Below are positions 16,880-26,338 of a DNA stretch of 64,000 nt, piece by piece. The position numbers and the translations under genes were made by a program. The notes beneath the pieces are model-generated. The model ran no database searches and was not told the origin of the DNA. It saw only the letters and a list, made by a program, of their open reading frames with translations. Origin of the DNA: a candidate division LCP-89 bacterium B3_LCP (GTDB taxonomy: Bacteria > Electryoneota > B3-LCP); contig NJBN01000008.1 in assembly GCA_005223185.1 (NCBI GenBank), forward strand, positions 117,993 to 181,992, given 5' to 3'. How positions within the stretch are numbered: the stretch's first letter is position 1; each line of letters opens with the position of its first letter.

Positions 16880-17386
16880 ATGGACTGGGAATCTATTTAT
16901 CAAAAGCATTCGCGAGGCATTTACCAGTACCTGCTGAATATGTCTGGCAACAGCCATGATGCTGAAGACCTGCTGCAGGAGACCTTCATCAAGGCTATGA
17001 AATCTGAAGCTGCCTTGCGCGAACCTGACAGGATTCATTCCTGGTTAATGACCATTTCCCGCAATCTGTTTTTGGATCTGTACAAGAAGAAGATGCGTAG
17101 AAACACATCCACCGCAGGTAACTTTTCCGATGGAATGATGGAAATTCCCGCAGAGCAAGTCAACCCTGAACGGAATGCTGTGCTGAGTGATTTCCGCAGT
17201 AAACTACTGCAAGCAATGGGGGAACTTTCGGAAACATATCGCACGGCATTTACGCTGAGTATTCTGCAGAAACATTCGTACCGGGAGATAGGCGAAATAA
17301 CCGGCTGGACGCCTGCCATGGTCAAGATAAACGTTTTTAGAGCTCGCAGGAAAATAGCGACAGTTTTAGTGGAATTTCGAGGATAA
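16880..17386 (+). CDS. ECF-type RNA polymerase sigma factor
   Basis: This 168-residue protein has region 2 (~1-75) with the acidic DAEDLLQETFIKAM and the -10-recognition helix ending HSWLMTISRNLFLDLYKKK. Region 4 (~105-165) carries LSETYRTAFTLSILQKHSYREIGEITGWTPAMVKINVFRARRKI, given here as consecutive parts of one helix-turn-helix. The anti-sigma gene follows 4 bp later, the usual ECF arrangement, and a secreted protein gene comes third. It probably answers an envelope signal. No ribosome site is obvious before the ATG. Confidence 0.93.
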   Translation: MDWESIYQKHSRGIYQYLLNMSGNSHDAEDLLQETFIKAMKSEAALREPDRIHSWLMTISRNLFLDLYKKKMRRNTSTAGNFSDGMMEIPAEQVNPERNAVLSDFRSKLLQAMGELSETYRTAFTLSILQKHSYREIGEITGWTPAMVKINVFRARRKIATVLVEFRG

Positions 17387-17390
17387 TGAG

Positions 17391-17996
17391 ATGATGAACT
17401 GCGAAGAACGCCAGGTAAACATTTCTGCAATGCTGGACGGTGAGTTGAGCGGTCAAGAACTGATAGAAACCGTTTCGCATCTGTCTGAATGCCAGGCCTG
17501 CATGAAGGAATTCAGGAGATTTCAATCTCTACAATCCTTAATTGAGGAGGAGACTTCTATTCCTGAAGCTCCGCCAGGACTGTGGGATAGAATATCTCAA
17601 GCCGTTCCCCAGAAACCGGTGGCGAAGATTATACCTTTAAGAACGAAATTCATCAAAATAGCCAGTATAGCGGCGGCTTTGCTGATCTTTTTCGGATTGG
17701 GCTATTTTATGCGTAAGCCTACTTTGACCATATTGGAAGATCCCAACTCACCAATTGTCTTAGCTAGCGACAGGGGTAGTATGGATGATGATCAGTTCTT
17801 AACTCTGACGCGTGAATTGCTGAGTTCCGATCCGGAATACCACCGCAGGATGTATTTCATCCTGCACACTCTGCAGGCGGATTACTGGGAAGGTACATAC
17901 GAACCGCCCGAAACTAACGAACAGGGCAATTCACCACAGCTCATGCAGACGGATGCTACCAACGACAATAACGACCGCAATATATACAGATTCTAA
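17391..17996 (+). CDS. Zinc-finger anti-sigma factor (transmembrane)
   Basis: This 201-residue partner of the preceding ECF sigma has an N-terminal zf-HC2/ZAS domain with HLSECQACMKE (His-x3-Cys-x2-Cys) plus the first Cys near residue 4. A single transmembrane helix (IASIAAALLIFFGLGYFM, ~88-105) and a ~95-residue periplasmic domain follow. ZAS domains hold the sigma factor at the membrane and release it after a signal. The start could be either of two consecutive ATG codons. The periplasmic part has no recognised domain. Confidence 0.88.
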   Translation: MMNCEERQVNISAMLDGELSGQELIETVSHLSECQACMKEFRRFQSLQSLIEEETSIPEAPPGLWDRISQAVPQKPVAKIIPLRTKFIKIASIAAALLIFFGLGYFMRKPTLTILEDPNSPIVLASDRGSMDDDQFLTLTRELLSSDPEYHRRMYFILHTLQADYWEGTYEPPETNEQGNSPQLMQTDATNDNNDRNIYRF

Positions 17997-18020
17997 AGAT
18001 CCAAACCGGAGGTAAATACG

Positions 18021-19238
18021 ATGATGAAGAAGTCCTTAGTCAGCATTATGACGTTCGTTATCATCGCAGGTTCAGGCGATGCACAAGCAGGAAATCAGGG
18101 CTTCATTTACGGCCAGGTGTTGACGCGAGAGGGTAATACCTATACCGGCACTATGCGCTGGGGGAAGCAGGAGTATTTCTGGGATGATATCTTCAATGCC
18201 ACCAAGGATGACAATCCCTGGCGGAAATACGCCTCTAAGAAGGGAAGAGATGACTCCAAAAGTAGTAAAAAGTTCGTCATTTTCGGCATGCCCATAGTTG
18301 AAACCAGTTTCGGCGGCAGTGATCATCTTTTCATCACCAAGTTCGGTGAAATCGAATCGATAAAGGTGCGTCGCAGCAGCCGTCAGACCATCTACATGAA
18401 GAATGGATCTGAATATGACGTGGCAGGCGGCGGTGACGTGGACGTTACCGTCAAGATGTGGGATGAAAATTTAGGTAAGATAAATCTGAAGTGGAAGGAC
18501 ATCAAGACCATTAAATTCCTGCCCACGCCCAAAACCGCGAAAGCGGGGGGATACAGACTGCACGGGAAGCTTAAAACCTACGAGATGGATTTCGAAGGGT
18601 ACATCATGTGGGATGCAGAAGAAAGCATTTCAACCGATATATTAGATGGTGATACCGACGAAGGCGACATGGAGATTGAATTCGGGAACATCCGTAAGAT
18701 TAAACGCATAAACAGCCGTTCTTGTGAAGTAACATTAAAGGATGGCAGGGAATTCGATCTGCGCGGTACCAACGATGTCAACAGCGGGAATCGCGGTATA
18801 TACATCGAAGATCCAAGATATGGCAAAATCGAAGTGCAGTGGGATGAGTTCCGCGAGATAACCTACGATGATAGTGAAGATTCCGGTAAACCCTACAAAA
18901 GCTACGATTCCGGTAAGGAATTAAAGGGAACCGTTTTCACCGATGATGGAGACGAATATACCGGAAAGATCGTTTACGACCTGGATGAGAGCGAAGGGTT
19001 CGAAATCCTGAATGGCGATCTCGATGAGATGGAATTCTACATTCCTTTTGCCAATATCGTATCCATCACTCCCAAGGGAAGGCATTCCAGCATAGTCAAG
19101 CTGAAGAATGGGGAAGAGCTGCGCCTTGAAGATGCTCAGGATGTGAGCAAGAAAAACGACGGAATATTGGTCTTCGAAAAAGGTGAAGACGTGGAATACA
19201 TCTCCTGGGAAGAGATAGAGAAGATTAAGTTTAAGTAG
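18021..19238 (+). CDS. Exported protein with three degenerate ~130-residue repeats
   Basis: This 405-residue protein has a signal peptide ending Ala-Gln-Ala. Three similar units follow. Each has a Gly-x-Val/Leu-x-Thr-x(n)-Gly-x-Ile/Met-x-Trp/Tyr strand pair, then an Ile/Phe-Gly-x-Ile-x-x-Ile segment, a short basic stretch, Leu-Lys-(Asn/Asp)-Gly-x-Glu-(Phe/Leu), an Asp-Val motif with a Gly-Ile turn, and a Trp-(Lys/Asp/Glu)-Glu/Asp-x-Ile/Phe end (about nt 18110-18530, 18550-18870 and 18900-19230). It is acidic and predicted all-beta. It sits 24 bp after the anti-sigma gene with GGAGG upstream, so it is probably a target or sensor of that system. I do not recognise a named family. Confidence 0.75.
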   Translation: MMKKSLVSIMTFVIIAGSGDAQAGNQGFIYGQVLTREGNTYTGTMRWGKQEYFWDDIFNATKDDNPWRKYASKKGRDDSKSSKKFVIFGMPIVETSFGGSDHLFITKFGEIESIKVRRSSRQTIYMKNGSEYDVAGGGDVDVTVKMWDENLGKINLKWKDIKTIKFLPTPKTAKAGGYRLHGKLKTYEMDFEGYIMWDAEESISTDILDGDTDEGDMEIEFGNIRKIKRINSRSCEVTLKDGREFDLRGTNDVNSGNRGIYIEDPRYGKIEVQWDEFREITYDDSEDSGKPYKSYDSGKELKGTVFTDDGDEYTGKIVYDLDESEGFEILNGDLDEMEFYIPFANIVSITPKGRHSSIVKLKNGEELRLEDAQDVSKKNDGILVFEKGEDVEYISWEEIEKIKFK

Positions 19239-19259
19239 TCATTTTTCCCACCACAATCG

Positions 19260-19290
19260 AAGAGGCTGACCCCTGGGGGGACAGCCTCTT
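19260..19290 (+). terminator. Rho-independent terminator of the sigma-factor operon
   Basis: A 9-bp stem (19260-19268 with 19282-19290) is followed by a run of TTATTATTATAA, 22 bp after the stop of the repeat protein. Confidence 0.8.
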
Positions 19291-19347
19291 ATTATTATAA
19301 GTTATCTGTAAAAAATGAGGATTTTAGTCAAATTTGACTTAAAAACT

Positions 19348-20007
19348 TTACTTTTTGTCCCCTCGTTTCCGATACTCATTAATTCGGTGAGGAAGGGTAT
19401 ACAAATACTCAAGCAGAAAGTCGAGGAAGTTTACAATATCACTAGCGTCCTGTGGGTTTGTTGGTGGTTGATCAGGTAAGGGATGTGCAGAAACATTCCC
19501 GAGTTCCCGCAAAGCATCTGACCACTCTTTCATTATAGGGGGAAGGATACCTTCCCTCGCCAAATACTCAATTTCTTGTTTTAGATTATTACCTTCAGCC
19601 TTACTATCTCTTATAGCAGCTTGGAGAGCGCTTCTAGCCATTAGAGATGCTGCATCCCAATTTTCTTGTATTAGATTTCTTTTGGCTTGGATCCAAAAAC
19701 GGCCTACTGATTCGGGCCAATAATTGGGATATGTGTCAATCCTAAGGGGCCAAGGTAACACATGGTAGTTGTGAAATCCTGAGCCAAACTCACTCGCAGA
19801 CCAAAGAACCAGAACATATCCTTTACAATTCCCACATTCATAAGTGTCAAAATTTAGTATTTTTTGGGAATTAGGCTTAGACTTTTCTCTGTGATGTGCA
19901 AGTTTATAATTGCCCTGCTCCAGACAAAATGGACAAGTAATTTGGTTAACCGCCAGTTCATTTCCATGATATCCATCATTCTCACCTAAACGCCACCAAC
20001 TATCCAT
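19348..20007 (-). CDS. Zinc-ribbon plus DUF4145 protein
   Basis: This 219-residue protein carries an N-terminal zinc ribbon (ITCPFCLEQG ... YECGNCKGYV, ~23-65). A C-terminal helical DUF4145 domain follows, with the typical ARSALQAAIRDSKAEGNN, a loop ending in LPPIMKEWSDALRELGNVSAHP and a final helix (~118-205). DUF4145 is common in proteins linked to restriction-modification and other defence genes, and its role is unresolved. It is the second gene of a pair with a membrane protein 41 bp upstream. Base composition is more AT-rich than the surroundings. Confidence 0.8.
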   Translation of the reverse strand: MDSWWRLGENDGYHGNELAVNQITCPFCLEQGNYKLAHHREKSKPNSQKILNFDTYECGNCKGYVLVLWSASEFGSGFHNYHVLPWPLRIDTYPNYWPESVGRFWIQAKRNLIQENWDAASLMARSALQAAIRDSKAEGNNLKQEIEYLAREGILPPIMKEWSDALRELGNVSAHPLPDQPPTNPQDASDIVNFLDFLLEYLYTLPHRINEYRKRGDKK

Positions 20008-20048
20008 CGTTCACTTCCTGTAATTTATAGACAATGATATTCCTGTTC

Positions 20049-20645
20049 TCATAATTGAATCTTATAAAACTCAAGGATAGTACTACCATACTTATCTAAC
20101 ACATTCACTCCCCAAATATCACTCTCTTCGGTCTTTATGAAGAATTTATCCCCCTCATCGACTTTTATTGAATACCCTTCATATAAGCCATCCTCTGTTA
20201 GCGAGATTCCAGATATACCGCGAAATTTTATCCCACGAACAGTCCTTGTTATTAATATTTTCCCTCCAAGGATTGATTTCGCCTTGTTCCCGACTTTTAC
20301 AGTGAAAATATTATGCTTATTGAAAGGTGAACCTGCATGCTCTCTAAGAAAATCATTTTCCTTTTTAAGTTGCTCAATTTCAAGAGTTAATTCATTTAAT
20401 GTCTCTCTTTGTCCATAAGTTCCATCAATCCATACAATAGCAACTACCAGAAGTATAGCTAATACCCCATAAGTTAAACCGATCGGGGCTTTCCATCTAA
20501 AGAATTTTGTTTGTAAAGATGAATCAGATTGCATCCCCATTTTTTCTGGATTGAAAATACGTACAAGCGATAGGACTATTGCGGTTCCCCCACTAAACAA
20601 TAAAAATATTAGAATGAAGACTAAAGCAGCATTATTAGAAATCAT
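20049..20645 (-). CDS. Two-helix membrane protein with coiled coil and soluble C-terminal domain
   Basis: The 198 residues comprise two transmembrane helices (~6-28 and ~55-75), a short coiled coil (LNELTLEIEQLKKENDFLRE, ~82-101) and a ~95-residue beta-rich domain that should face the periplasm or cytoplasm depending on topology. I recognise no family. Upstream gene of a two-gene set with the DUF4145 protein. The AT-rich codon use matches that partner, so the two may have arrived together. Confidence 0.62.
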   Translation of the reverse strand: MISNNAALVFILIFLLFSGGTAIVLSLVRIFNPEKMGMQSDSSLQTKFFRWKAPIGLTYGVLAILLVVAIVWIDGTYGQRETLNELTLEIEQLKKENDFLREHAGSPFNKHNIFTVKVGNKAKSILGGKILITRTVRGIKFRGISGISLTEDGLYEGYSIKVDEGDKFFIKTEESDIWGVNVLDKYGSTILEFYKIQL

Positions 20646-20766
20646 TTCTCGATTCGTTTCTCTTAGTTTTATTTTTTACAATATAACCCGATTGATCTTT
20701 GCATGCAGTATGTTGTAAAATAGCATTCCTTAGTCCTAAAAACAAGTTCTAATTTAGCCAATTACC

Positions 20767-20795
20767 TTGACTAAAAAGTCTCAAACATGTAATAT
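20767..20795 (+). promoter_or_regulatory. Orphan sigma-70-type promoter
   Basis: TTGACT (20767-20772), a 17-bp spacer and TAATAT (20790-20795) match the style of the other promoters in this window. No gene lies downstream; hairpins at 20812-20827 and 20834-20848 follow immediately. It may drive a small RNA, or be a relic of a lost gene. Confidence 0.5.
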
Positions 20796-20975
20796 ATTAA
20801 TAAAGAGGGTGTTCCATTTGCGTGGAAACGGACGTGTAACCGTTACACCAGACTTGCCTGCCTTTTTGGCATGGCTCACCTTCGCTGTCCAACTCTGCTT
20901 TATCCTTTATCCTTCATCATTTATCCTTTCATAATTCCCTCACTTCCCCCTTGCATTTTCCTCTAAATCCATAGT

Positions 20976-20995
20976 CGGGGTCGCCCCTGACCCCG
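20976..20995. repeat. Dispersed hairpin repeat, copy 2
   Basis: Same arms (CGGGGTC/GACCCCG) and same CATAGT left flank as the copy at 11789-11808; only the 6-nt loop differs. Confidence 0.5.
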
Positions 20996-21229
20996 CCACC
21001 TTTATCACCTCCCTTTAGATTTCCCGCACTTTTCCCTTGCTTTTCCCCAATAATTGTTGTATATTATATACAGGAGCCCTCCATTCGTGCGTCATCCTGA
21101 GCACAGCGAAAGATCTCATACCCTTCCACCGTCATTGCGAGGACGGCGCAGCCGGACGAAGCAATCTCACACTTCCTCCACCAATCCCTAATCCCCAACC
21201 CCTAATCCCTGAAACCATCTTCTTGACAA

Positions 21230-21401
21230 CGACACATCTGTCATAGGCGACAAAAATGTCGGACTACCTAAACCACTTGAAAATCAATCAAATAACCCCC
21301 AAAAACGACAGATTTGACGCAATTTCAGATTTCGTGCGGGGGAGTCAAAAATATTGTCACTTTCGTGCTGAAGAATCAAATCACCCGCGACACATCTGTC
21401 G
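21230..21401. repeat. Three spaced palindromes of form CGACA-N4-TGTCG
   Basis: Copies at 21230-21243 (last base mismatched), 21248-21261 and 21388-21401. The first and third share the core CGACACATCTGTC. A related half-site (ACGACAGATTTGACG) lies near 21305. The regular geometry resembles an operator set, but the nearest gene is the C25 protease 3' end and no promoter is obvious beside them. Confidence 0.55.
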
Positions 21402-21413
21402 CCAACCGGAAAT

Positions 21414-21442
21414 GTAAAAAAACGCCCCCTTGCGGGGGCGCC
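21414..21442 (-). terminator. Rho-independent terminator of the C25 protease gene
   Basis: On the minus strand a GGCGCCCCCGC...GGGGGCG stem with a 2-4-nt loop is followed by seven T residues, 39 bp after the protease stop codon. Confidence 0.85.
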
Positions 21443-21480
21443 TGATTCACAATTGGAAACACGAAACTCGCAACTCGAAA

Positions 21481-24400
21481 CTACTTCACTAGCACCATCT
21501 TCCTTACAGCGGTGAAGTCGCCTGCTTCAATACGGTAGAGGTACATACCTGAAGACAGTTCGTGCGCATCGAAGGTTACATCCTGCAAGCCAGCCTCTCT
21601 ATGCCCGTCAACCAGCAGCGCTACTTGACGTCCTAACAGATCATAGACTGCCAACTTCACGTAACCCGCTTCCGGCAGACCGAAACTGATCGAGGTTACC
21701 GGGTTGAAGGGGTTGGGGTAGTTCTGATCCAGTGTGTATTCTTCCGGAACTACCACATTGGTAGCCACTGTGAACCAATCTTCGAAAGGTTCGCCGTAGT
21801 TGTACCATTCATCCACTGTGGCGCCATCACCGGTTGCCAGTTTCTCGAAGGGGAAACTATCCTCAACCAACACCACGCTGGGATAAGTACCCAGGTAAGC
21901 GTTGTAAGTATAGTCACCTATCGGTGCGGCACCTGGTACATTTTGCGTACGGTCACGGTCCGCCGTAAATCCAGCAGGCATGGTTAGATTTAGCGGTCCG
22001 ATGGTCGGTCCGAAGCTGCTGCCGTTCGGTAGAGTTACATCACACCAGAAGTCAGCGTTCGTTTGTGATGCGCCATTGTTTGCCACGGCAACGTTGAAGT
22101 CGAAACTTCCGCCCGCCACCGGGATCTGGATTGGTAAGCCCACCGGAGTCAGCGTAACTTCCAGATCAGGCGTAGTTGCCGGTGTGGTGAACAGTATGGC
22201 AAACTCATTTTCTATGTGATGGGCGTGAATGTCATACGTTCCATCGAAGAAGTACTGAATCCCGATGGTCTGCGTACTATTCTCTATACCAACCGTTCCT
22301 TCTGCATTGACGGCAGTGGTGGACATATCCTTGTATTGGAAGAGGATACGGCCGTCGCCGGTTCCAGTCTGATAGTACTCAGGATCTAACAGTATCACCT
22401 GGAAAGTTTCGAATGCGCCTGTTGGTAAATACTGTTCAACGTGATTCCACTCGATGATAACACGATGATCAGTTACGTTTTCCCATATCCATACTTTACC
22501 TGAGTTCGGTCTCTGTGGAGATAAATCTTCCCAGTAAGGAGCTATCATGTTGGGTGGACCATCAGCGTTTGGAATGCCTGAATTTGAGTAATCATCTTCA
22601 GCTATTCTTCCCATGCCAACCCAGCCGTTCGCAGCAACAGTAAAGGTATCGTAATCAGCGCCGTAGTATTGGAACGTAAACGGCAACTCATATTGGATGG
22701 TCTGATCATCATTGATGATGGGGACTTGGGTACCTGGTCCACCCGAATCGGCAGAAATTTCCACCCAATCATAAACCGGATTTTCAGGAGCATCGAACGG
22801 GTCGTAGGCGCTGTATCCGTAGGTATCAGGTCCAGTGGGATCGTAGAGCATATTTCCTATCATCACCTGGAAGCCAATTTCGCTGGAATACCCATGATCG
22901 CCAGTCATAGCCATATTGACGTCCGCTAAATGCTCCTGTGGCGTTAGAGGATCGGCAGTAACGTTGAAAGTCGCCGATACAACCGCATCAGGATCAATCG
23001 TTCCGTACGTGCCCACAGCCGAATTGACTGACAGGAAGGGATCCAGACTGGTGAGCGTACCTTGCAGCAGTGCACCCGGAGCGGAACCTTCATTGATAAG
23101 GTACACGTCCATATCAGCCGTTTCACCGGGATCCAACCAGCCGTTATTATTACCGCCGGGATCATCAAAAGTGAGGCGGTCGACATTCAACACCGGAGCG
23201 TGTCCGTAAAGTGCAAAGCTGGATTCCCAGTCGAGAAATTCGGACGAGGCCACTACATCGACTATGAAGACATGCTCATCCGGTGTATCCGGACTGGCGG
23301 TGACCTCGAAACCTTCGGCTACTGTAGCGCTCGAACTGGCTGCGATGTTCCCGTAAAATTCACTGCCGTCGACGATAGTCAGCAGCGGATCATCTGTCGA
23401 AATCGTAACGGTAACGTCAATAGCCTCCTCTACACCGATATTCTGTACGGTCATCGTCAGCTTGGCAGTCTCATCGTAGTCCAATTGCCCGTTTGGATTC
23501 CAGCCCAAATCATCGACTACCGTTACTTCGTCAGCAATGACATAAGGTCCTGAAGGAGGAATGACGTTTACATCACCCATATAACGGTAATAATTAGCTT
23601 TAGTTACAGTTACTTTCAGAACTTGTCCCGGAGTAAGTGGATCGAACGTCATCGTTACCGGGCCGCCTGTGCCTTCTGCCGCAGTGAGCCATTGGCCGTC
23701 GACACTTAGACCTATCAAGGAACCGTCGTCAGCCGTCACCGTGAATTCACCAAAACCACCCAGTAGGGCATCAGCATGCAGTACTGTCATATTCTGAGGT
23801 ATCTCAGAGTAAAGTGTTGTGAAAGCGCCGCCATGATGGTGGAAGAGGTGATAGGTGATGACCTTGTTACCGGTATTGTAGGGCCAGTTCGATGCTTCCA
23901 GGTAGTACTTGCCGCTGGCATTGGCGAAACCGGGTCGCAGATTCCATTCACCGACTGGATCAGCTCCGTAACCGGGATCGAAATCAGGGAACATACTGTC
24001 GTACATACCCCAGACGAAAGTGTCGTTAACGAAAGAGTAGGACGTGCCGGAAGCCGCAAGGACGCCTAAAGCTCCGTAAGTCGATCTATGAAATGCTTCT
24101 GCGAAACACTCCCCACCACTATCGTACTGACCGGTGCTGCAGTTAATTGAGAAGACGTAGGGGTACATGTCGTTCGTCAACTGGTTTATGTTGCCGATGT
24201 TGTAGGCGGGGTCGCCCCAACTGGTCGGTGAGCCGTGGTCGCGATGCTGCACGATAAACGTGCCGTTGTTAATGGCGTTGCTGATGCCAGTTGCATTGCC
24301 AGACCAATTGGTGAGATGCGAAGGAGTATCCGGGATGTAACCCAAACCGCTCTGACCGAAATAATCAATGATCATGTAGGTGTTCTGGTTAGTTGACCAC

Positions 24401-25734
24401 TGTGGCGGAGCTTGACCTTGAGTGTATCCTGCATATAGCCTCTCGGGATTCTTCTCTTGTACGTAGTTGAAATATCCCCAGAGGACGTCGCAGCAGATAA
24501 TAAACCAGCGATCTGTTTGCCAGCCACCCGCGATCAATGGATCATTGTAAAAGCCGGGATCGATGTACGGCTCCCGCTCGTACGATAACATCTTGCCGAC
24601 CATTGTCTGGAGATGCTGCGGAGTTTGCGCACAGATACGAGCGATGTTCAATTCCGGCAGGTTGTTTGCGTTAATGTCAGCGTAAGTGTTATCCGAAGCG
24701 ACTCCGCTGTAAGATGGTGAAGTGATCCCGTATTCGTCTCCGGTGCCCTGGTAGTCTGATAAAAGCAGTACCGCCACCGGTGGGATATCCCAGTTGTTGT
24801 AAGCATTGTTGATGTAATTTTCGATCAGGGTGGCATTGTTACCGCCGATCTCGGATAGCGTAGTAACACCCGTTATAATTCCCTGTTCGCTACGCCATTG
24901 CTTGATGGTGTCCGCCCATGCTTCGAACCAGGGATCGTCCGGAACGATGATCAGATATTCTACATTGTCCTCGTCGGTCGCTGGTCTTTCTGGATGAAGG
25001 TTCACTTCTGGCAGGGATTCGTAGTTTATGAGGTTCTGCTGCAGCACTGGTTCCCACCAGCGGCTGCGCAAACGATCCTCGCCGAAATAACCGTTACCAC
25101 CGTAGAAATTCACCCGGATGCGGATATCTTTGTAAACAGTCAGATCACGGCTTACCGGATTATACTGGAAAGGCGTAATACCTACCTTTACCACGTCTAC
25201 GCCTCGCATGTCGGTCGTTTCGCTGATTATGACGGGTTCGGATGGGTAATTAGCATCCAGATTGTAAATATCCAGGTCTTTCTCATAATGCAATGGCCCA
25301 TCATAAGTACCCAGCGGGATTTCAAACGCCGGTGCGATGTTTATATCGTGAAATACCTCGGTACGGTAGTCAACAACTACCAGTTCCGCCCAGGACCCTT
25401 GCGGTATCGCCACGAATCTCCCCATACCCGGGAGGTTGGGTGCGCCCGCGTTGTTCGGCAGAATAACACCGGGAATCATCACGTTTTGCATTCGTTCCCC
25501 GTTGATATCCATGTCCTCAAGCTGTATGCCGGGGACGGAAAAGACGATCTCAACGCTTCCGCCATCGTGTCCGATGAGGTTGAAACCGGCTGATCCCCAG
25601 TTGTCTTGGAATGTGATGACCTCCGCATTGGCTCCGTTCGTCAGAAATGGAATTAAACAGAGTGCCAAGCTTAAGATCACGGGTACAAACCCTTTTGGGA
25701 ATGTTGTTAGAAACTCTCCTTGTTTGCTGCTCAT
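21481..25734 (-). CDS. Secreted gingipain-like C25 cysteine protease with type IX sorting domain
   Basis: This 1417-residue protein has a signal peptide ending Ala-Asn-Ala and a ~200-residue prodomain-like region. The C25 caspase-like catalytic domain follows: it begins near [20 protein letters not shown], with the catalytic His in [15 protein letters not shown] and the catalytic Cys in [23 protein letters not shown] (quoted in part). Ig-like and CARDB-like repeats come next, then a C-terminal sorting domain with [17 protein letters not shown] and an end of [13 protein letters not shown]...VLVK. It is probably exported by Sec and a type IX system and kept on the cell surface. It has its own promoter at 25863-25891 and a terminator. 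Confidence 0.9.
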   Translation of the reverse strand: MSSKQGEFLTTFPKGFVPVILSLALCLIPFLTNGANAEVITFQDNWGSAGFNLIGHDGGSVEIVFSVPGIQLEDMDINGERMQNVMIPGVILPNNAGAPNLPGMGRFVAIPQGSWAELVVVDYRTEVFHDINIAPAFEIPLGTYDGPLHYEKDLDIYNLDANYPSEPVIISETTDMRGVDVVKVGITPFQYNPVSRDLTVYKDIRIRVNFYGGNGYFGEDRLRSRWWEPVLQQNLINYESLPEVNLHPERPATDEDNVEYLIIVPDDPWFEAWADTIKQWRSEQGIITGVTTLSEIGGNNATLIENYINNAYNNWDIPPVAVLLLSDYQGTGDEYGITSPSYSGVASDNTYADINANNLPELNIARICAQTPQHLQTMVGKMLSYEREPYIDPGFYNDPLIAGGWQTDRWFIICCDVLWGYFNYVQEKNPERLYAGYTQGQAPPQWSTNQNTYMIIDYFGQSGLGYIPDTPSHLTNWSGNATGISNAINNGTFIVQHRDHGSPTSWGDPAYNIGNINQLTNDMYPYVFSINCSTGQYDSGGECFAEAFHRSTYGALGVLAASGTSYSFVNDTFVWGMYDSMFPDFDPGYGADPVGEWNLRPGFANASGKYYLEASNWPYNTGNKVITYHLFHHHGGAFTTLYSEIPQNMTVLHADALLGGFGEFTVTADDGSLIGLSVDGQWLTAAEGTGGPVTMTFDPLTPGQVLKVTVTKANYYRYMGDVNVIPPSGPYVIADEVTVVDDLGWNPNGQLDYDETAKLTMTVQNIGVEEAIDVTVTISTDDPLLTIVDGSEFYGNIAASSSATVAEGFEVTASPDTPDEHVFIVDVVASSEFLDWESSFALYGHAPVLNVDRLTFDDPGGNNNGWLDPGETADMDVYLINEGSAPGALLQGTLTSLDPFLSVNSAVGTYGTIDPDAVVSATFNVTADPLTPQEHLADVNMAMTGDHGYSSEIGFQVMIGNMLYDPTGPDTYGYSAYDPFDAPENPVYDWVEISADSGGPGTQVPIINDDQTIQYELPFTFQYYGADYDTFTVAANGWVGMGRIAEDDYSNSGIPNADGPPNMIAPYWEDLSPQRPNSGKVWIWENVTDHRVIIEWNHVEQYLPTGAFETFQVILLDPEYYQTGTGDGRILFQYKDMSTTAVNAEGTVGIENSTQTIGIQYFFDGTYDIHAHHIENEFAILFTTPATTPDLEVTLTPVGLPIQIPVAGGSFDFNVAVANNGASQTNADFWCDVTLPNGSSFGPTIGPLNLTMPAGFTADRDRTQNVPGAAPIGDYTYNAYLGTYPSVVLVEDSFPFEKLATGDGATVDEWYNYGEPFEDWFTVATNVVVPEEYTLDQNYPNPFNPVTSISFGLPEAGYVKLAVYDLLGRQVALLVDGHREAGLQDVTFDAHELSSGMYLYRIEAGDFTAVRKMVLVK

Positions 25735-25862
25735 AACGCCTCCATGCTTTTGTTAAGTGCTAACTAACATTGAACTTTATCTTTATGGTTTTATTATTAT
25801 CTGTTAAATGAAATGGAGTAAAACCCCCACCCATTAACTGACTACGTAAATCTCCAACTAAT

Positions 25863-25891
25863 AATATACTAAATATTTTGGTCAAAGTCAA
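25863..25891 (-). promoter_or_regulatory. Promoter of the C25 protease gene
   Basis: Read on the minus strand: TTGACT (25891-25886), 17-bp spacer, TATATT (25868-25863), leaving a ~120-nt leader before the ATG. Confidence 0.78.
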
Positions 25892-26338
25892 GAGAGAATT
25901 AAAATCGCATCAAAAAAATCTGGCGGAACATTAACATCGCCAAGCCATGTCTGATTCTGGACACAGCCAGAATGACATGGCTTTTTCAGGCTAAGGAACG
26001 CTCCCATTCATAATTTATCCTTCATCCTTTATACTTCCAGAAATTCCCCATTCCCAGCTTGCAATTTCTGGAACTGTACCTTAAATTTACCATCCATCGT
26101 GCCCCCCTTTTTCAAGGGGGGATTAAGGGGGGATCAGTAATTATACGTGCCGCTGACTCCCCGCAGTCAGCGGGATAGAGGCTATCCCGCCTCCTATACC
26201 ATGATAATCAGCGATTTAGAAGGAAATGACTGAACCACGGATGGACACAGATAGCACTGATGACGCGGATAATTATCCGTGCAATCCGCGGCATCCGCGT
26301 GTATCCGCGGTTCAGACAACCCCCCCGGAGACACACCC
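25892..26338. other. Non-coding spacer with dispersed repeats and hairpins
   Basis: No gene seen. Contents: a hairpin-rich segment at 25950-25985, a 'ttatccttcatcc' stretch like that near 20900, inverted repeats at 26153-26170 (6-bp arms) and 26170-26190 (9-bp arms), and a 'ccgcggcatccgcg' repeat block at 26233-26316. A shorter relative of the last is at 48668-48698 upstream of the rhodanese gene. The ROCO ribosome site CGGAG ends the spacer. Confidence 0.55.

Larger units (their letters stand above)
20646..21229. other. Non-coding, repeat-rich spacer
   Basis: No credible gene. It holds an orphan promoter (20767-20795) followed by two small hairpins (20812-20827 and 20834-20848), a pyrimidine-rich stretch repeating 'tttatcctt', dispersed hairpin copy 2 (20976-20995), and a 'tcatcctgag...gacgaagcaatctca' segment (~21090-21170) of a type widely dispersed in bacterial genomes. 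The only open frames here translate these repeats. Confidence 0.6.

Noticed and set aside
21037..21246. Small plus-strand ORF in the repeat-rich spacer
   Set aside because: It translates dispersed repeat text (tcatcctgag..., cctaatccc...), has no ribosome site and no protein-like composition.
21230..21401. CRISPR array
   Set aside because: Only three short palindromes at unequal spacing, without ~30-nt repeats or cas genes. No CRISPR was seen anywhere in the window.
26233..26316. Attachment site or integron recombination site at the ccgcgg repeat block
   Set aside because: No integrase or tRNA border nearby; a shorter relative of the same text near 48668 shows it is a dispersed repeat.
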